NCBI RefSeq assembly: GCF_002846365.1 | Contig: NZ_PJMW01000002.1 | Span: 3,844,001-3,908,000 of the forward strand | Source: Nocardia fluminea | GTDB taxonomy: Bacteria > Actinomycetota > Actinomycetes > Mycobacteriales > Mycobacteriaceae | Length of the DNA stretch: 64,000 nucleotides | Direction of reading: 5' to 3' | Shown: positions 15,868-22,997 of the stretch, one piece after another | Layout of the letters: each line of letters begins with the position of its first letter | How positions within the stretch are numbered: position 1 is the stretch's first letter | Notes under the pieces: model-generated | Seen by the model: the letters and a program-made list of their open reading frames with translations, nothing else | Told to the model about the DNA's origin: nothing | Database searches by the model: none | Position numbers and translations under genes: made by a program

Positions 15868-16344
15868 TCAGAAAAGGATCAGCGCGACGCACAGTCCCGC
15901 GATGGCGACGAATTGGAGGGTGACCCGGTACTTCAGAATGCTGTCCCACTTATCCTGCAGCGCACGGGCATCGGCGGGGATGATGCCGCTGTGCGCGGCG
16001 GCGGTCTGCTTGGCATTGATCGGCTTGGCGATGCGGACATAGAGGGCGAGCCAGGCGAGCAGCGCCGCCACCGCGATCCCGGCCGCGACCGCAGCGCCGA
16101 TCTGTCCGGCCAGCAGTGCGATGAGCAGGGTGAGTACCGCGGTGATCACGCCGCCCGCACCGACCACCGGCATGCGGCGGTCGCCGTAGTAGTGGCCCCA
16201 GCCCGCGCTGATGGTGACGGTCGCGTCATCGAGCTTGCGGTACACCGACCGCAAGATCACGGCCGCGCAGACATCGGTGCCGTAGACGACGGCGTTGGCG
16301 AGAACGGCGGCGGTGGCGATGATCTGGCCGGTGACGATGAGCAT
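15868..16344 (-). CDS. DUF1772 (anthrone-oxygenase-like) membrane protein
   Basis: Predicted 158 residues from the ATG at 16342-16344, with a purine-rich GAGGAAGGG upstream. Four hydrophobic segments are present. The DUF1772 pattern is visible in LANAVVYGTDVCAAVILRSVYRKLDD, the short loop YYGDRRMPVVG, and the C-terminal WDSILKYRVTLQFVA. The family includes small membrane proteins related to anthrone oxygenase and often appears under TetR or similar repressors. The region just upstream has a cluster of GCTAGAT repeats. Function not established. Confidence 0.8.
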   Translation of the reverse strand: MLIVTGQIIATAAVLANAVVYGTDVCAAVILRSVYRKLDDATVTISAGWGHYYGDRRMPVVGAGGVITAVLTLLIALLAGQIGAAVAAGIAVAALLAWLALYVRIAKPINAKQTAAAHSGIIPADARALQDKWDSILKYRVTLQFVAIAGLCVALILF

Positions 16345-16365
16345 TTCGGGTTTCCCTTCCTCAAT

Positions 16366-16433
16366 ATCTAGCATCGCTAGATGATGGAGCAAAGGTAACA
16401 GACAGTCCGCTAGATTGTCTATCGACGCTAGAT
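16366..16433. promoter_or_regulatory. GCTAGAT repeat cluster, probable operator
   Basis: ATCTAGC (16366-16372) and GCTAGAT (16376-16382) form a perfect inverted repeat with a three-base spacer. Two more GCTAGAT copies lie at 16409-16415 and 16427-16433 in direct orientation. The cluster sits 22-89 bases upstream of the DUF1772 start, within the divergent promoter shared with the DUF4126 gene. No candidate regulator is encoded next to it. Confidence 0.7.
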
Positions 16434-16489
16434 CTGATGGCCGAACGTCGTTGCCGCGCGGTGTCGGCAGGCGGGCTTAGGCTGAGCGG

Positions 16490-17095
16490 GTGTCGGTGCT
16501 CCCTCTGATCTTCACCGCGGGCTGGGCCAGCGGTATCAACGCGTACGCGGTGGTGTTCCTGCTGGGATTGTTCGGGCGGATCGGGTGGGCGGGCGACGTG
16601 CCGCCGGGTTTGCAGCGCACCGATGTGCTCGTCGCCGCCGGGGTGTTGTTCGTGATCGAGGCTGTCGCGGACAAGGTTCCGTATCTCGACTCGTTCTGGG
16701 ACGCGGTGCACACGGTGGTGCGGCCCGCCTCGGGCGCGGTCGTGTCGGCTCTGATCGCGGGGCAGGACGATTCGCTGCCGACGATGTTCGCCGCGGCGGT
16801 GGGCGGGACGACCGCCTTGCTCAGTCACATCGTCAAAGCGGGCACCCGGATGGCGATCAACACCTCACCGGAGCCGGTCACCAATATCGCGATGAGCACC
16901 GCCGAGGACCTCACGGTGGGCGGCGTCCTGACCCTCGCGGTGTTCTTCCCCGTGCTCGCGGCGGTGATCGCCGCGGTCCTGCTCGTGATCGGTCTCTCGG
17001 TGGTCTACCTGTGCGCCAGCCGGATACGGCGCTATCTGCGACGGAGGCGAGAACGCCGAGCCGGGTCGACGGCCGCCGTCGACCCTCTCGAATAG
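16490..17095 (+). CDS. DUF4126 membrane protein
   Basis: Predicted 201 residues from GTG 16490. Five or six hydrophobic segments; the family pattern includes ASGINAYAVVFLLGL at the N terminus, EAVADKVPYLDSFWDAVHTVVRP in the centre, and SPEPVTNIAMSTAEDL before the last segments. The basic tail ends in the cytoplasm. DUF4126 proteins are widespread in bacteria without a proven role. The gene is divergent from the DUF1772 gene and may share its operator region. Confidence 0.83.
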   Translation: MSVLPLIFTAGWASGINAYAVVFLLGLFGRIGWAGDVPPGLQRTDVLVAAGVLFVIEAVADKVPYLDSFWDAVHTVVRPASGAVVSALIAGQDDSLPTMFAAAVGGTTALLSHIVKAGTRMAINTSPEPVTNIAMSTAEDLTVGGVLTLAVFFPVLAAVIAAVLLVIGLSVVYLCASRIRRYLRRRRERRAGSTAAVDPLE

Positions 17096-17099
17096 CGCA

Positions 17100-17127
17100 T
17101 CCGGCCGGGTCCGCGCGACCGGCCGGA
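17100..17127. terminator. Bidirectional hairpin between convergent genes
   Basis: TCCGGCCGG (17100-17108) pairs perfectly with CCGGCCGGA (17119-17127) over a ten-base loop, in the 50-base gap between convergent DUF4126 and LLM-oxidoreductase genes. No T tract. Confidence 0.6.
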
Positions 17128-17144
17128 CGGTGCTGGATCGAGCC

Positions 17145-18155
17145 TCACCGCAGCTGTGGTGCGACCTTCGCGCCCAGCAGTTCGATGCTGTGCAGCACCT
17201 GCTCGGGCGGCAAGGTGCCGACGCTGGTGTGCAACATGAAGCGGTCGAGGCCGAGCGTGTCGCGGACCTCCGCGATCTTGCCTGCCACGTAGTCGGGAGT
17301 GCCGACGAACAGGGAACCGCTCTGCGAGCGCAGCGCGTCGAACTGTTCGCGCGTCATCGGACCCCAGCCGCGCTCGCGGCCGATCACCGACATCGCCCCG
17401 GCGTAGGGCTGGTAGAACTCGGCTACCGCCTGAGCGTCGGTGTCGGCGACATAGCCGTGCGCGTGCACCGCGACGGGCTGCTTCTCGTGACCGCCTTCGG
17501 CCAGTGCCCGGTGATACAGCTCGACCAGCGGCTTGAACCGTGCCGGCTGACCGCCGATGATCGCGAGGGCGAGTGGGAGGCCGAGCAGTCCGGCTCGGAT
17601 CACCGACTCGGGGCTCCCGCCGACCGCGATCCAGACGGGCAGGGGCCTGCCGTCGGTCCGCGGATACACCGTCGCGTCCTGTAGCGGCGCCCGGAACCGG
17701 CCCGACCAGGTGACCGGACCTTCCTCGCGCACACGCAGCAGGAGTGCCAGCTTCTCCTCGAACAGCGCGTCGTAGTCGGACAGGTCGTACCCGAACAGCG
17801 GGAACGACTCCGTGAACGACCCGCGCCCCGCCATCAACTCCGCCCGCCCGTTCGACAACCCGTCCAGCGTCGCGAAGTCCTGGTACACGCGCACCGGATC
17901 ATCGGAGCTGAGCACGGTGACCGCGCTGGTCAGCTGGATGCGCTCGGTCCTGGCGGCAGCCGCGGCCAGGACGACGGCAGGGGAGGACGCGGCGAAATCC
18001 CGGCGGTGATGTTCGCCCACGCCGTACACGTCGAGTCCGGCGGCCTCGGTCGCGACGGCCTCGTCGACCACCTGGCGCAGCCGCTCGGCGGCGGTCGGCG
18101 CGGGCCGGTCGCCGGTCGGGTACAGCTCGGCGAAGGTGGTGAGCCCCAGTTCCAT
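17145..18155 (-). CDS. LLM-class flavin-dependent oxidoreductase
   Basis: Predicted 336 residues; GAGAGG precedes the ATG at 18153-18155. It has the luciferase-like TIM barrel: GLDVYGVGEHHRRDFAASSP, QLTSAVTVLSSDDPVRVYQDFATLD, NGRAELMAGRGSF and the C-terminal GTPDYVAGKIAEV. It belongs to the Atu2307/SP_0267-like subgroup that uses FMN or F420. It is divergent from a MarR regulator and near an MFS exporter; shared ATAGTCCG motifs suggest that all three form one inducible detoxification or resistance set. Substrate unknown. Confidence 0.87.
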   Translation of the reverse strand: MELGLTTFAELYPTGDRPAPTAAERLRQVVDEAVATEAAGLDVYGVGEHHRRDFAASSPAVVLAAAAARTERIQLTSAVTVLSSDDPVRVYQDFATLDGLSNGRAELMAGRGSFTESFPLFGYDLSDYDALFEEKLALLLRVREEGPVTWSGRFRAPLQDATVYPRTDGRPLPVWIAVGGSPESVIRAGLLGLPLALAIIGGQPARFKPLVELYHRALAEGGHEKQPVAVHAHGYVADTDAQAVAEFYQPYAGAMSVIGRERGWGPMTREQFDALRSQSGSLFVGTPDYVAGKIAEVRDTLGLDRFMLHTSVGTLPPEQVLHSIELLGAKVAPQLR

Positions 18156-18190
18156 GTGAACCTCTCTTCGGGATGCGGTTCTCCTCTAAA

Positions 18191-18209
18191 CGGACCATAG
18201 TCCGATAAC
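18191..18209. promoter_or_regulatory. MarR-type operator between LLM oxidoreductase and marR
   Basis: CGGACCATAGTCCG (18191-18204) is an inverted repeat with five-base arms, continuing as ATAGTCCGATAAC to 18209. The ATAGTCCG core recurs upstream of the MFS gene at 18738. Confidence 0.6.
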
Positions 18210-18264
18210 ATTCCCGAGTTATGGATGTATGCGGATTATCTATGACGAAACTATAGTGAGCGGT

Positions 18265-18741
18265 ATGACCGCCCTGGCGACGACGCGCACCGAACCCGAT
18301 CTGTCCTTCCTGCTCGACCGCACCAGTCACGTCCTGCGCACCCGGATGGCGGCGGCGCTGGCCGAGGTCGGGCTGACGGCGCGGATGCACTGCGTACTGG
18401 TGCACGCGCTGGAAGGCGAGCGCACGCAGGCTCAGCTCGCCGAACTCGGCGACATGGACAAGACCACCATGGTCGTCACCGTCGACGCGCTGGAGAAGGC
18501 GGGTCTGGCCGAACGGAAACCGTCGAGCGCCGACCGTCGTGCGCGCATCATCTCGGTGACTCCGGCCGGTGCGGAACTCGCCGCGCGCAGTGCCGAGATC
18601 GTCGATGGGGTCCACAAGGCCGCCCTGGGTTCGCTGCCGAAGGCGGAGCGTGAATCCCTGCTGAGTGCACTGAATCGCCTGGTGGAAGGGCATCTGTCGA
18701 CCGCGGTCGAGGCCGCGCCCGCGCGGCGCGCACGACAATAG
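18265..18741 (+). CDS. MarR-family transcriptional regulator
   Basis: Predicted 158 residues. ATG 18265 is preferred to the ATG at 18229, which lies among probable promoter elements. Winged-helix features: LTARMHCVLVHALEGERTQAQLAELGDMDKTTMVVTVDALEKAGLAER is the usual MarR recognition region (given here as consecutive segments LTARMHCVL, TQAQLAELGDMDKTTMV and VDALEKAGL), and the wing reads SSADRRARIISVT. It lies between the divergent LLM oxidoreductase and the downstream MFS exporter. The stop codon overlaps an ATAGTCCG motif. It probably represses both neighbours and itself. Confidence 0.87.
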   Translation: MTALATTRTEPDLSFLLDRTSHVLRTRMAAALAEVGLTARMHCVLVHALEGERTQAQLAELGDMDKTTMVVTVDALEKAGLAERKPSSADRRARIISVTPAGAELAARSAEIVDGVHKAALGSLPKAERESLLSALNRLVEGHLSTAVEAAPARRARQ

Positions 18742-18771
18742 TCCGTTATAGATTGTCTGCTACGGAACTAT
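18738..18771. promoter_or_regulatory. MarR-type operator upstream of MFS gene
   Basis: ATAGTCCGT (18738-18746) and ACGGAACTAT (18762-18771) form an imperfect inverted repeat; the left arm matches the ATAGTCCG core found at 18197. It lies 43-76 bases before the MFS start. Confidence 0.55.
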
Positions 18772-18813
18772 CTAGTACGGTCTCTCTTGTTCGCTTCCCA
18801 CAGGAGATGACCC

Positions 18814-20244
18814 ATGACCAAGTCCCAGCGCACCGCCCTCGCGGTGCTGTCGGCCGCCATGCTGATGACCATCCTCGACGGCAGCATCGTGACCGTCGCC
18901 ATGCCCGCGATCCAGGAAGACCTCGGCTTCTCGCCCGCCGGGCTGAGCTGGACCGTGAACGCCTACCTGATCGCTTTCGGTGGGCTGCTCCTGCTGGCGG
19001 GACGCCTCGGCGACCTGATCGGCCGCAAGACGATGTTCGTCACCGGCACCGTCGTCTTCACCACCGCCTCGGTGCTGGCAGGCGTGGCGAGCACCCCGGG
19101 CGTGCTGATCGGGGCCCGATTCCTGCAAGGCGTCGGCAGCGCGATCGCCGCCTCGGTGGTACTCGGCATCCTGGTGACGATCTTCACCGAACCACGCCAA
19201 CGAGCAACGGCCATCGGTGTTTTCAGCTTCACCGGTGCCGCGGGCGCCTCGATCGGGCAGGTGCTCGGCGGCGTGCTCACCGACGCGCTGAACTGGCACT
19301 GGATCTTCCTGATCAATGTGCCGATCGGCGTGCTGACCGTGCTGGTGGCGGTGAAAGCGCTGCCCGCCGACCGGGGACTCGGCTGGTCCGCCGGTGCTGA
19401 TGTGCTGGGTGCGGTTCTGGTCACCGCCGGCCTGATGCTCGGCATCTACACCGTCGTCGAAGTCGAACGCTACGGCTGGGTCTCGGCACACACCCTCGGC
19501 CTCGGCGCACTCGCCGCCGCCCTGCTCGCGGCCTTCGTCCTCCGTCAGGCCACCACCACGAACCCGCTGCTGCCGCTGCGAATCCTGCGCTCCCGCAAGG
19601 TCTCCGGGGCCAATGTGATCCAGATGCTCACGCTCGCCGCCATGTTCGCCTTCCAGATCATCGTCGCGCTCTACCTGCAGAAGGTGCTGGGCTACAACGC
19701 CTTGCAGACCGGACTGGCCATGCTGCCCGCCGCTGTCGCCATCGGCGGAGTGTCACTGTTCGCCTCTGCCCGCCTGATCACCCGTTTCGGCGAACGGGCC
19801 GTGCTCGTCGCCGGTCTGGCCCTGCTGCTGGCCGGAATGTCGTGGCTGACGCGACTGCCGGTCGACGCCGGGTACCTCACCGACCTGCTGCCGGTGATGG
19901 TGGCCGTCTCCGGTGGCGGGCTGGTGCTGCCGGCGCTCACCGCGCTGGGCATGTCGGGCGCCGACGCCGACGACGCGGGCCTGGCCTCGGGACTGTTCAA
20001 CACCACCCAGCAGGTGGGCATGGCGATCGGTGTCGCGGTGTTGTCCACCCTCGCTGCCGCGCGGACCGGCGCCGAACTGGTGGCCGGAGCGTCCGATGCC
20101 GTCGCTCTGACCAGCGGTTACCGGCTGGCGTTCACGGTCGCGGCCGGCCTGCTGGTCGCGGCGCTGCTCGTCAGCGTCACCGTGCTGCGCACGCGGCATA
20201 CGTCCGAGGACACCACGATGGCACCGGCGGTCCCGGCCCTCTGA
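18814..20244 (+). CDS. MFS drug efflux transporter, DHA2 (14-TMS) family
   Basis: Predicted 476 residues; AGGAG precedes the ATG. Fourteen hydrophobic segments can be traced. Motif D1 appears as LDGSIVTVAMPAIQEDLG, motif A as GRLGDLIGRKTMF, and motif C as TGAAGASIGQVLGG; the segment NWHWIFLINVPIG is diagnostic of EmrB/QacA exporters. It should expel drugs or toxic metabolites by proton antiport. Located directly after marR with an operator-like repeat between, so regulated by that protein. Confidence 0.88.
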   Translation: MTKSQRTALAVLSAAMLMTILDGSIVTVAMPAIQEDLGFSPAGLSWTVNAYLIAFGGLLLLAGRLGDLIGRKTMFVTGTVVFTTASVLAGVASTPGVLIGARFLQGVGSAIAASVVLGILVTIFTEPRQRATAIGVFSFTGAAGASIGQVLGGVLTDALNWHWIFLINVPIGVLTVLVAVKALPADRGLGWSAGADVLGAVLVTAGLMLGIYTVVEVERYGWVSAHTLGLGALAAALLAAFVLRQATTTNPLLPLRILRSRKVSGANVIQMLTLAAMFAFQIIVALYLQKVLGYNALQTGLAMLPAAVAIGGVSLFASARLITRFGERAVLVAGLALLLAGMSWLTRLPVDAGYLTDLLPVMVAVSGGGLVLPALTALGMSGADADDAGLASGLFNTTQQVGMAIGVAVLSTLAAARTGAELVAGASDAVALTSGYRLAFTVAAGLLVAALLVSVTVLRTRHTSEDTTMAPAVPAL

Positions 20245-20277
20245 CAGGACGAATCGCCGGAACCACCCCCGCGATTC

Positions 20278-20306
20278 ACCCCCGGGGAGGATGCCCGCCC
20301 GGGGGT
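20278..20306. terminator. GC-rich hairpin upstream of fbp
   Basis: ACCCCCGGG (20278-20286) pairs with CCCGGGGGT (20298-20306) over an 11-base loop. It lies between the MFS stop and the FBPase start, ending 19 bases before that start. It may terminate the MFS transcript or act in the leader of the cbb operon; no T tract. Confidence 0.45.
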
Positions 20307-20325
20307 CCGGTGGTGTCCTCGAAGG

Positions 20326-21402
20326 ATGCTGACCGATCGCACGACGTTGACCCAATTCCTCATCGAAGAGCGGCGCCGCCATCCCGGTTCCAGCGGTGAG
20401 CTCAACTCCTTGATCCTCGACGTCGCGCTGGCCTGCAAGGCGATCTCCAAGCGCATCGCCTCCGGTGCGCTCACCGGCGTCCTCGGCGGTGCCGGCGTGG
20501 TGAACGTGCAGGGTGAGCAGCAGCAGAAGCTCGATGTGGTCGCCAACGACCTATTCCTGCGCGCCAGCGAATGGGGCGGCCAGCTGGCGGGCATGGTGTC
20601 GGAGGAGCTCGATGACCCGTACCCGATCCCGCCGCAGTATCCGCGCGGCAAGTATCTGCTGGCGTTCGATCCGCTCGACGGTTCGTCCAATATCGACGTG
20701 AATGTCGCTGTGGGCAGCATCTTCTCGATTCTGCGCGCACACACTCCCGGGATCGACGCGACGACGGCGGACTTCCTGCAGCCCGGCACCGAGCAGGTCG
20801 CCGCGGGCTACGCGATCTACGGCCCCGCGACGCAACTGGTGCTCACCGTCGGCACCGGCGTGCACGCCTTCACCCTCGACCCCGAACTGGGCGAGTTCTT
20901 CCTGACCGGGCAGGACCTGCGACTGCCGGCGTCCACCTCGGAGTACGCGGTCAACAGCTCCAACCGCCGCTTCTGGGAACCGGCTGTGCGCCGCTACATC
21001 GACGAATGCCTGGCGGGCGCGACGGGTCCGCGCGCGAAGGACTTCAACATGCGCTGGGTGGCGTCGCTGGTGGTGGAAACCCACCGCATCCTGACCCGGG
21101 GCGGGGTGTTCCTGTATCCGCGCGACTCGAAGGACCCGGCCAAGGAAGGCAGGTTGCGACTGCTCTACGAGGCCAATCCCATCGCCTTCCTGATCGAGCA
21201 GGCAGGCGGCCTCGCCTCGACCGGTCGCGAGCGGATCCTCGAGGTCGCCCCCACCGAACTGCACCAGCGGATCGCGTTCATTTTCGGTTCCCGCGACGAG
21301 GTCGCGCGCATTGTGAGTTATCACGCCGACGCGGCCGAGGAGCCCGACGGCCAGTGGAGTCCGCTGTTCGGTCTACGCGGTCTCTACCGTTCCACCACCT
21401 GA
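20326..21402 (+). CDS. fbp: Class I fructose-1,6-bisphosphatase
   Basis: Predicted 358 residues; GAAGG six bases ahead of the ATG. Metal-site motif [25 protein letters not shown], the N-terminal LDVVANDLF and the substrate loop [16 protein letters not shown] are unmistakable, as is [11 protein letters not shown]. It removes the 1-phosphate from fructose-1,6-bisphosphate and in proteobacterial-type cbb operons also sedoheptulose bisphosphate, so it serves two regeneration steps of the Calvin cycle. Followed after 11 bases by phosphoribulokinase, hence a cbbF-cbbP operon. Confidence 0.95.
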   Translation: MLTDRTTLTQFLIEERRRHPGSSGELNSLILDVALACKAISKRIASGALTGVLGGAGVVNVQGEQQQKLDVVANDLFLRASEWGGQLAGMVSEELDDPYPIPPQYPRGKYLLAFDPLDGSSNIDVNVAVGSIFSILRAHTPGIDATTADFLQPGTEQVAAGYAIYGPATQLVLTVGTGVHAFTLDPELGEFFLTGQDLRLPASTSEYAVNSSNRRFWEPAVRRYIDECLAGATGPRAKDFNMRWVASLVVETHRILTRGGVFLYPRDSKDPAKEGRLRLLYEANPIAFLIEQAGGLASTGRERILEVAPTELHQRIAFIFGSRDEVARIVSYHADAAEEPDGQWSPLFGLRGLYRSTT

Positions 21403-21413
21403 GGAGGAGATTC

Positions 21414-22289
21414 ATGTCCGCCAAGCACCCAGTCGTCGCCATCACCGGGTCATCCGGTGCCGGAACAACGTCGGTGATGCGCACGTTCGACTCGATCTTC
21501 CGCAGGGAAGGCATCGACGCCGCCTACGTCGAGGGCGACAGCTTCCACAAGTTCGACCGGGCCGGCATGAAGGAGGAGCTGGCGCGAGCGCTGTCGGACG
21601 GTGACCACACCTTCAGCCATTTCGGTGCGGAGGCCAACCTGTTCGAAGAGCTGGAGAAACTGTTTCGCGGCTACGGCGAGACCGGTACGGGCCGGGTGCG
21701 AAAGTACCTGCACGACAAGGAAGAAGCCGCGCCCTACGACCAGGAACCCGGCACCTTCACACCGTGGGAAGACCTGCGCCCCGGCACCGACCTGCTGTTC
21801 TACGAGGGGCTGCACGGCGCGGTGGCCAACGACCAGGTCGACGTGGCGCAGTACGCGGATCTGCTCATCGGGGTGGTGCCGGTGATCAACCTCGAGTGGA
21901 CCCAGAAGCTGCACCGCGACAAGGACAAGCGCGGCTACTCCACCGAGGCGGTGACCGAGACGATCCTGCGCCGCATGCACGACTACGTGAACTTCATGTG
22001 CCCGCAGTTCTCCCGCACCCACGTGAACTTCCAGCGGGTGCCCGTGGTCGATACCTCGAATCCCTTCGTCGCCCGCACCATTCCGACGCCGGACGAGTCG
22101 ATGCTGGTGATCCGGTTCGCCGACCCGCACGGCATCGACTTCCCGTATCTGCTGTCGATGCTGCACGACTCGTTCATGTCCCGCCCGAACACGATCGTCT
22201 GTCCGGGCGGGAAGATGGACCTGGCGATGCAGCTGATCTTCACGCCGATGTTGTTGCGGCTCATGGAACGTCGCGGCCGCACCCGCTGA
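21414..22289 (+). CDS. cbbP: Phosphoribulokinase
   Basis: Predicted 291 residues; GAGGAGGAG at 21401-21409 precedes the ATG. The P-loop GSSGAGTTSV has the GTT variant typical of PRK. YVEGDSFHKFDRAGM, SHFGAEANLFEEL, FYEGLHGAV and INLEWTQKLHRDK are conserved PRK blocks. The length and lack of the plant redox cysteine pair place it in the short proteobacterial class (octameric, NADH-activated). It phosphorylates ribulose-5-phosphate to give the RuBisCO substrate. With RuBisCO it is diagnostic of a Calvin cycle. Confidence 0.95.
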   Translation: MSAKHPVVAITGSSGAGTTSVMRTFDSIFRREGIDAAYVEGDSFHKFDRAGMKEELARALSDGDHTFSHFGAEANLFEELEKLFRGYGETGTGRVRKYLHDKEEAAPYDQEPGTFTPWEDLRPGTDLLFYEGLHGAVANDQVDVAQYADLLIGVVPVINLEWTQKLHRDKDKRGYSTEAVTETILRRMHDYVNFMCPQFSRTHVNFQRVPVVDTSNPFVARTIPTPDESMLVIRFADPHGIDFPYLLSMLHDSFMSRPNTIVCPGGKMDLAMQLIFTPMLLRLMERRGRTR

Positions 22290-22302
22290 GACCGATCGGC
22301 GA

Positions 22303-22320
22303 CCGCCTCACGCGAGGTGG
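22303..22320. terminator. Hairpin between convergent cbbP and cbbY
   Basis: CCGCCTC (22303-22309) pairs with GAGGTGG (22314-22320), one G-T pair included, over a four-base loop. It overlaps the cbbY stop codon and lies 14 bases after the cbbP stop. Confidence 0.4.
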
Positions 22321-22997
22321 TCGTCGAACCAGGTCACCAGCTCGGGGTCGTCGAGCCCGTCGGCGACGAGCACCGCCGCCGAGAGGTCGTCGGTGCGTGT
22401 GTAGGCGTTCTGCGCCGCCACGCACCGCAGCCCCGCGGCCACCGCCGACCGCACGCCGTTGGACGAGTCCTCCACGGCCACGGTCTGATCGGGGGACAGC
22501 CCGGTCTGGATCAGGACATCCAGGTACACCGCCGGGCTCGGCTTCAGGACGGGCACTTCGGTTCCGGTGGTCACGGTGTCGAACGGTTCACCGAACGCGT
22601 GTTTGAGCAAGGGTTCGACCCACGCGCGGGTGCCGGTGGTCGCCACGTGCAACCGGACACCGTGCGAGCGGAGCCGCTCGATCAGTTCCCGCGCGCCCGG
22701 ACGGGCACGGATCTGCCCGTCGGCTGCCATCTGCCGCATGATGCGGGTCTTGGTGCGGTGCAATCGATGCGCGAGCTCGCGGGCGTCCTCGGCGGGTCTG
22801 CCCTGCTGTTCGAACCAGAACGCCAGCCGTTGCGCGCCGCCGGCGACCTTCAGCAGCTTCCCGTACTGCTCGACCTCCCAGCGGTCGGGGAGCCCCGCCT
22901 CGGCGAAGGCGGCGTTGAACGCCACCCGATGGCCGTCACGCTCGCTGTCGACGAGGGTGCCGTCGACATCGAAGATCACCGCGCGCAGTGGAGTCAC
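22308..22997 (-). CDS. cbbY: CbbY-like HAD phosphatase (xylulose-1,5-bisphosphate phosphatase)
   Basis: Predicted 229 residues from a GTG that overlaps the transketolase stop as GTGA. HAD motif I FDVDGTLVDSERDGHRVAFNAAF includes the E-x-x-G/H-R-x-A-F-N element shared with CbbY; the cap has YGKLLKVAGGAQRLAFW; motif II is ATTGT, motif III the lysine in VLKPSP, and motif IV AVEDSSNGVRSA. In red-type RuBisCO systems CbbY removes the misfire inhibitor xylulose-1,5-bisphosphate, so pairing with CbbX and red-type RuBisCO is coherent. A generic phosphoglycolate phosphatase role is the alternative. Confidence 0.85.
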   Translation of the reverse strand: MTPLRAVIFDVDGTLVDSERDGHRVAFNAAFAEAGLPDRWEVEQYGKLLKVAGGAQRLAFWFEQQGRPAEDARELAHRLHRTKTRIMRQMAADGQIRARPGARELIERLRSHGVRLHVATTGTRAWVEPLLKHAFGEPFDTVTTGTEVPVLKPSPAVYLDVLIQTGLSPDQTVAVEDSSNGVRSAVAAGLRCVAAQNAYTRTDDLSAAVLVADGLDDPELVTWFDDHLA

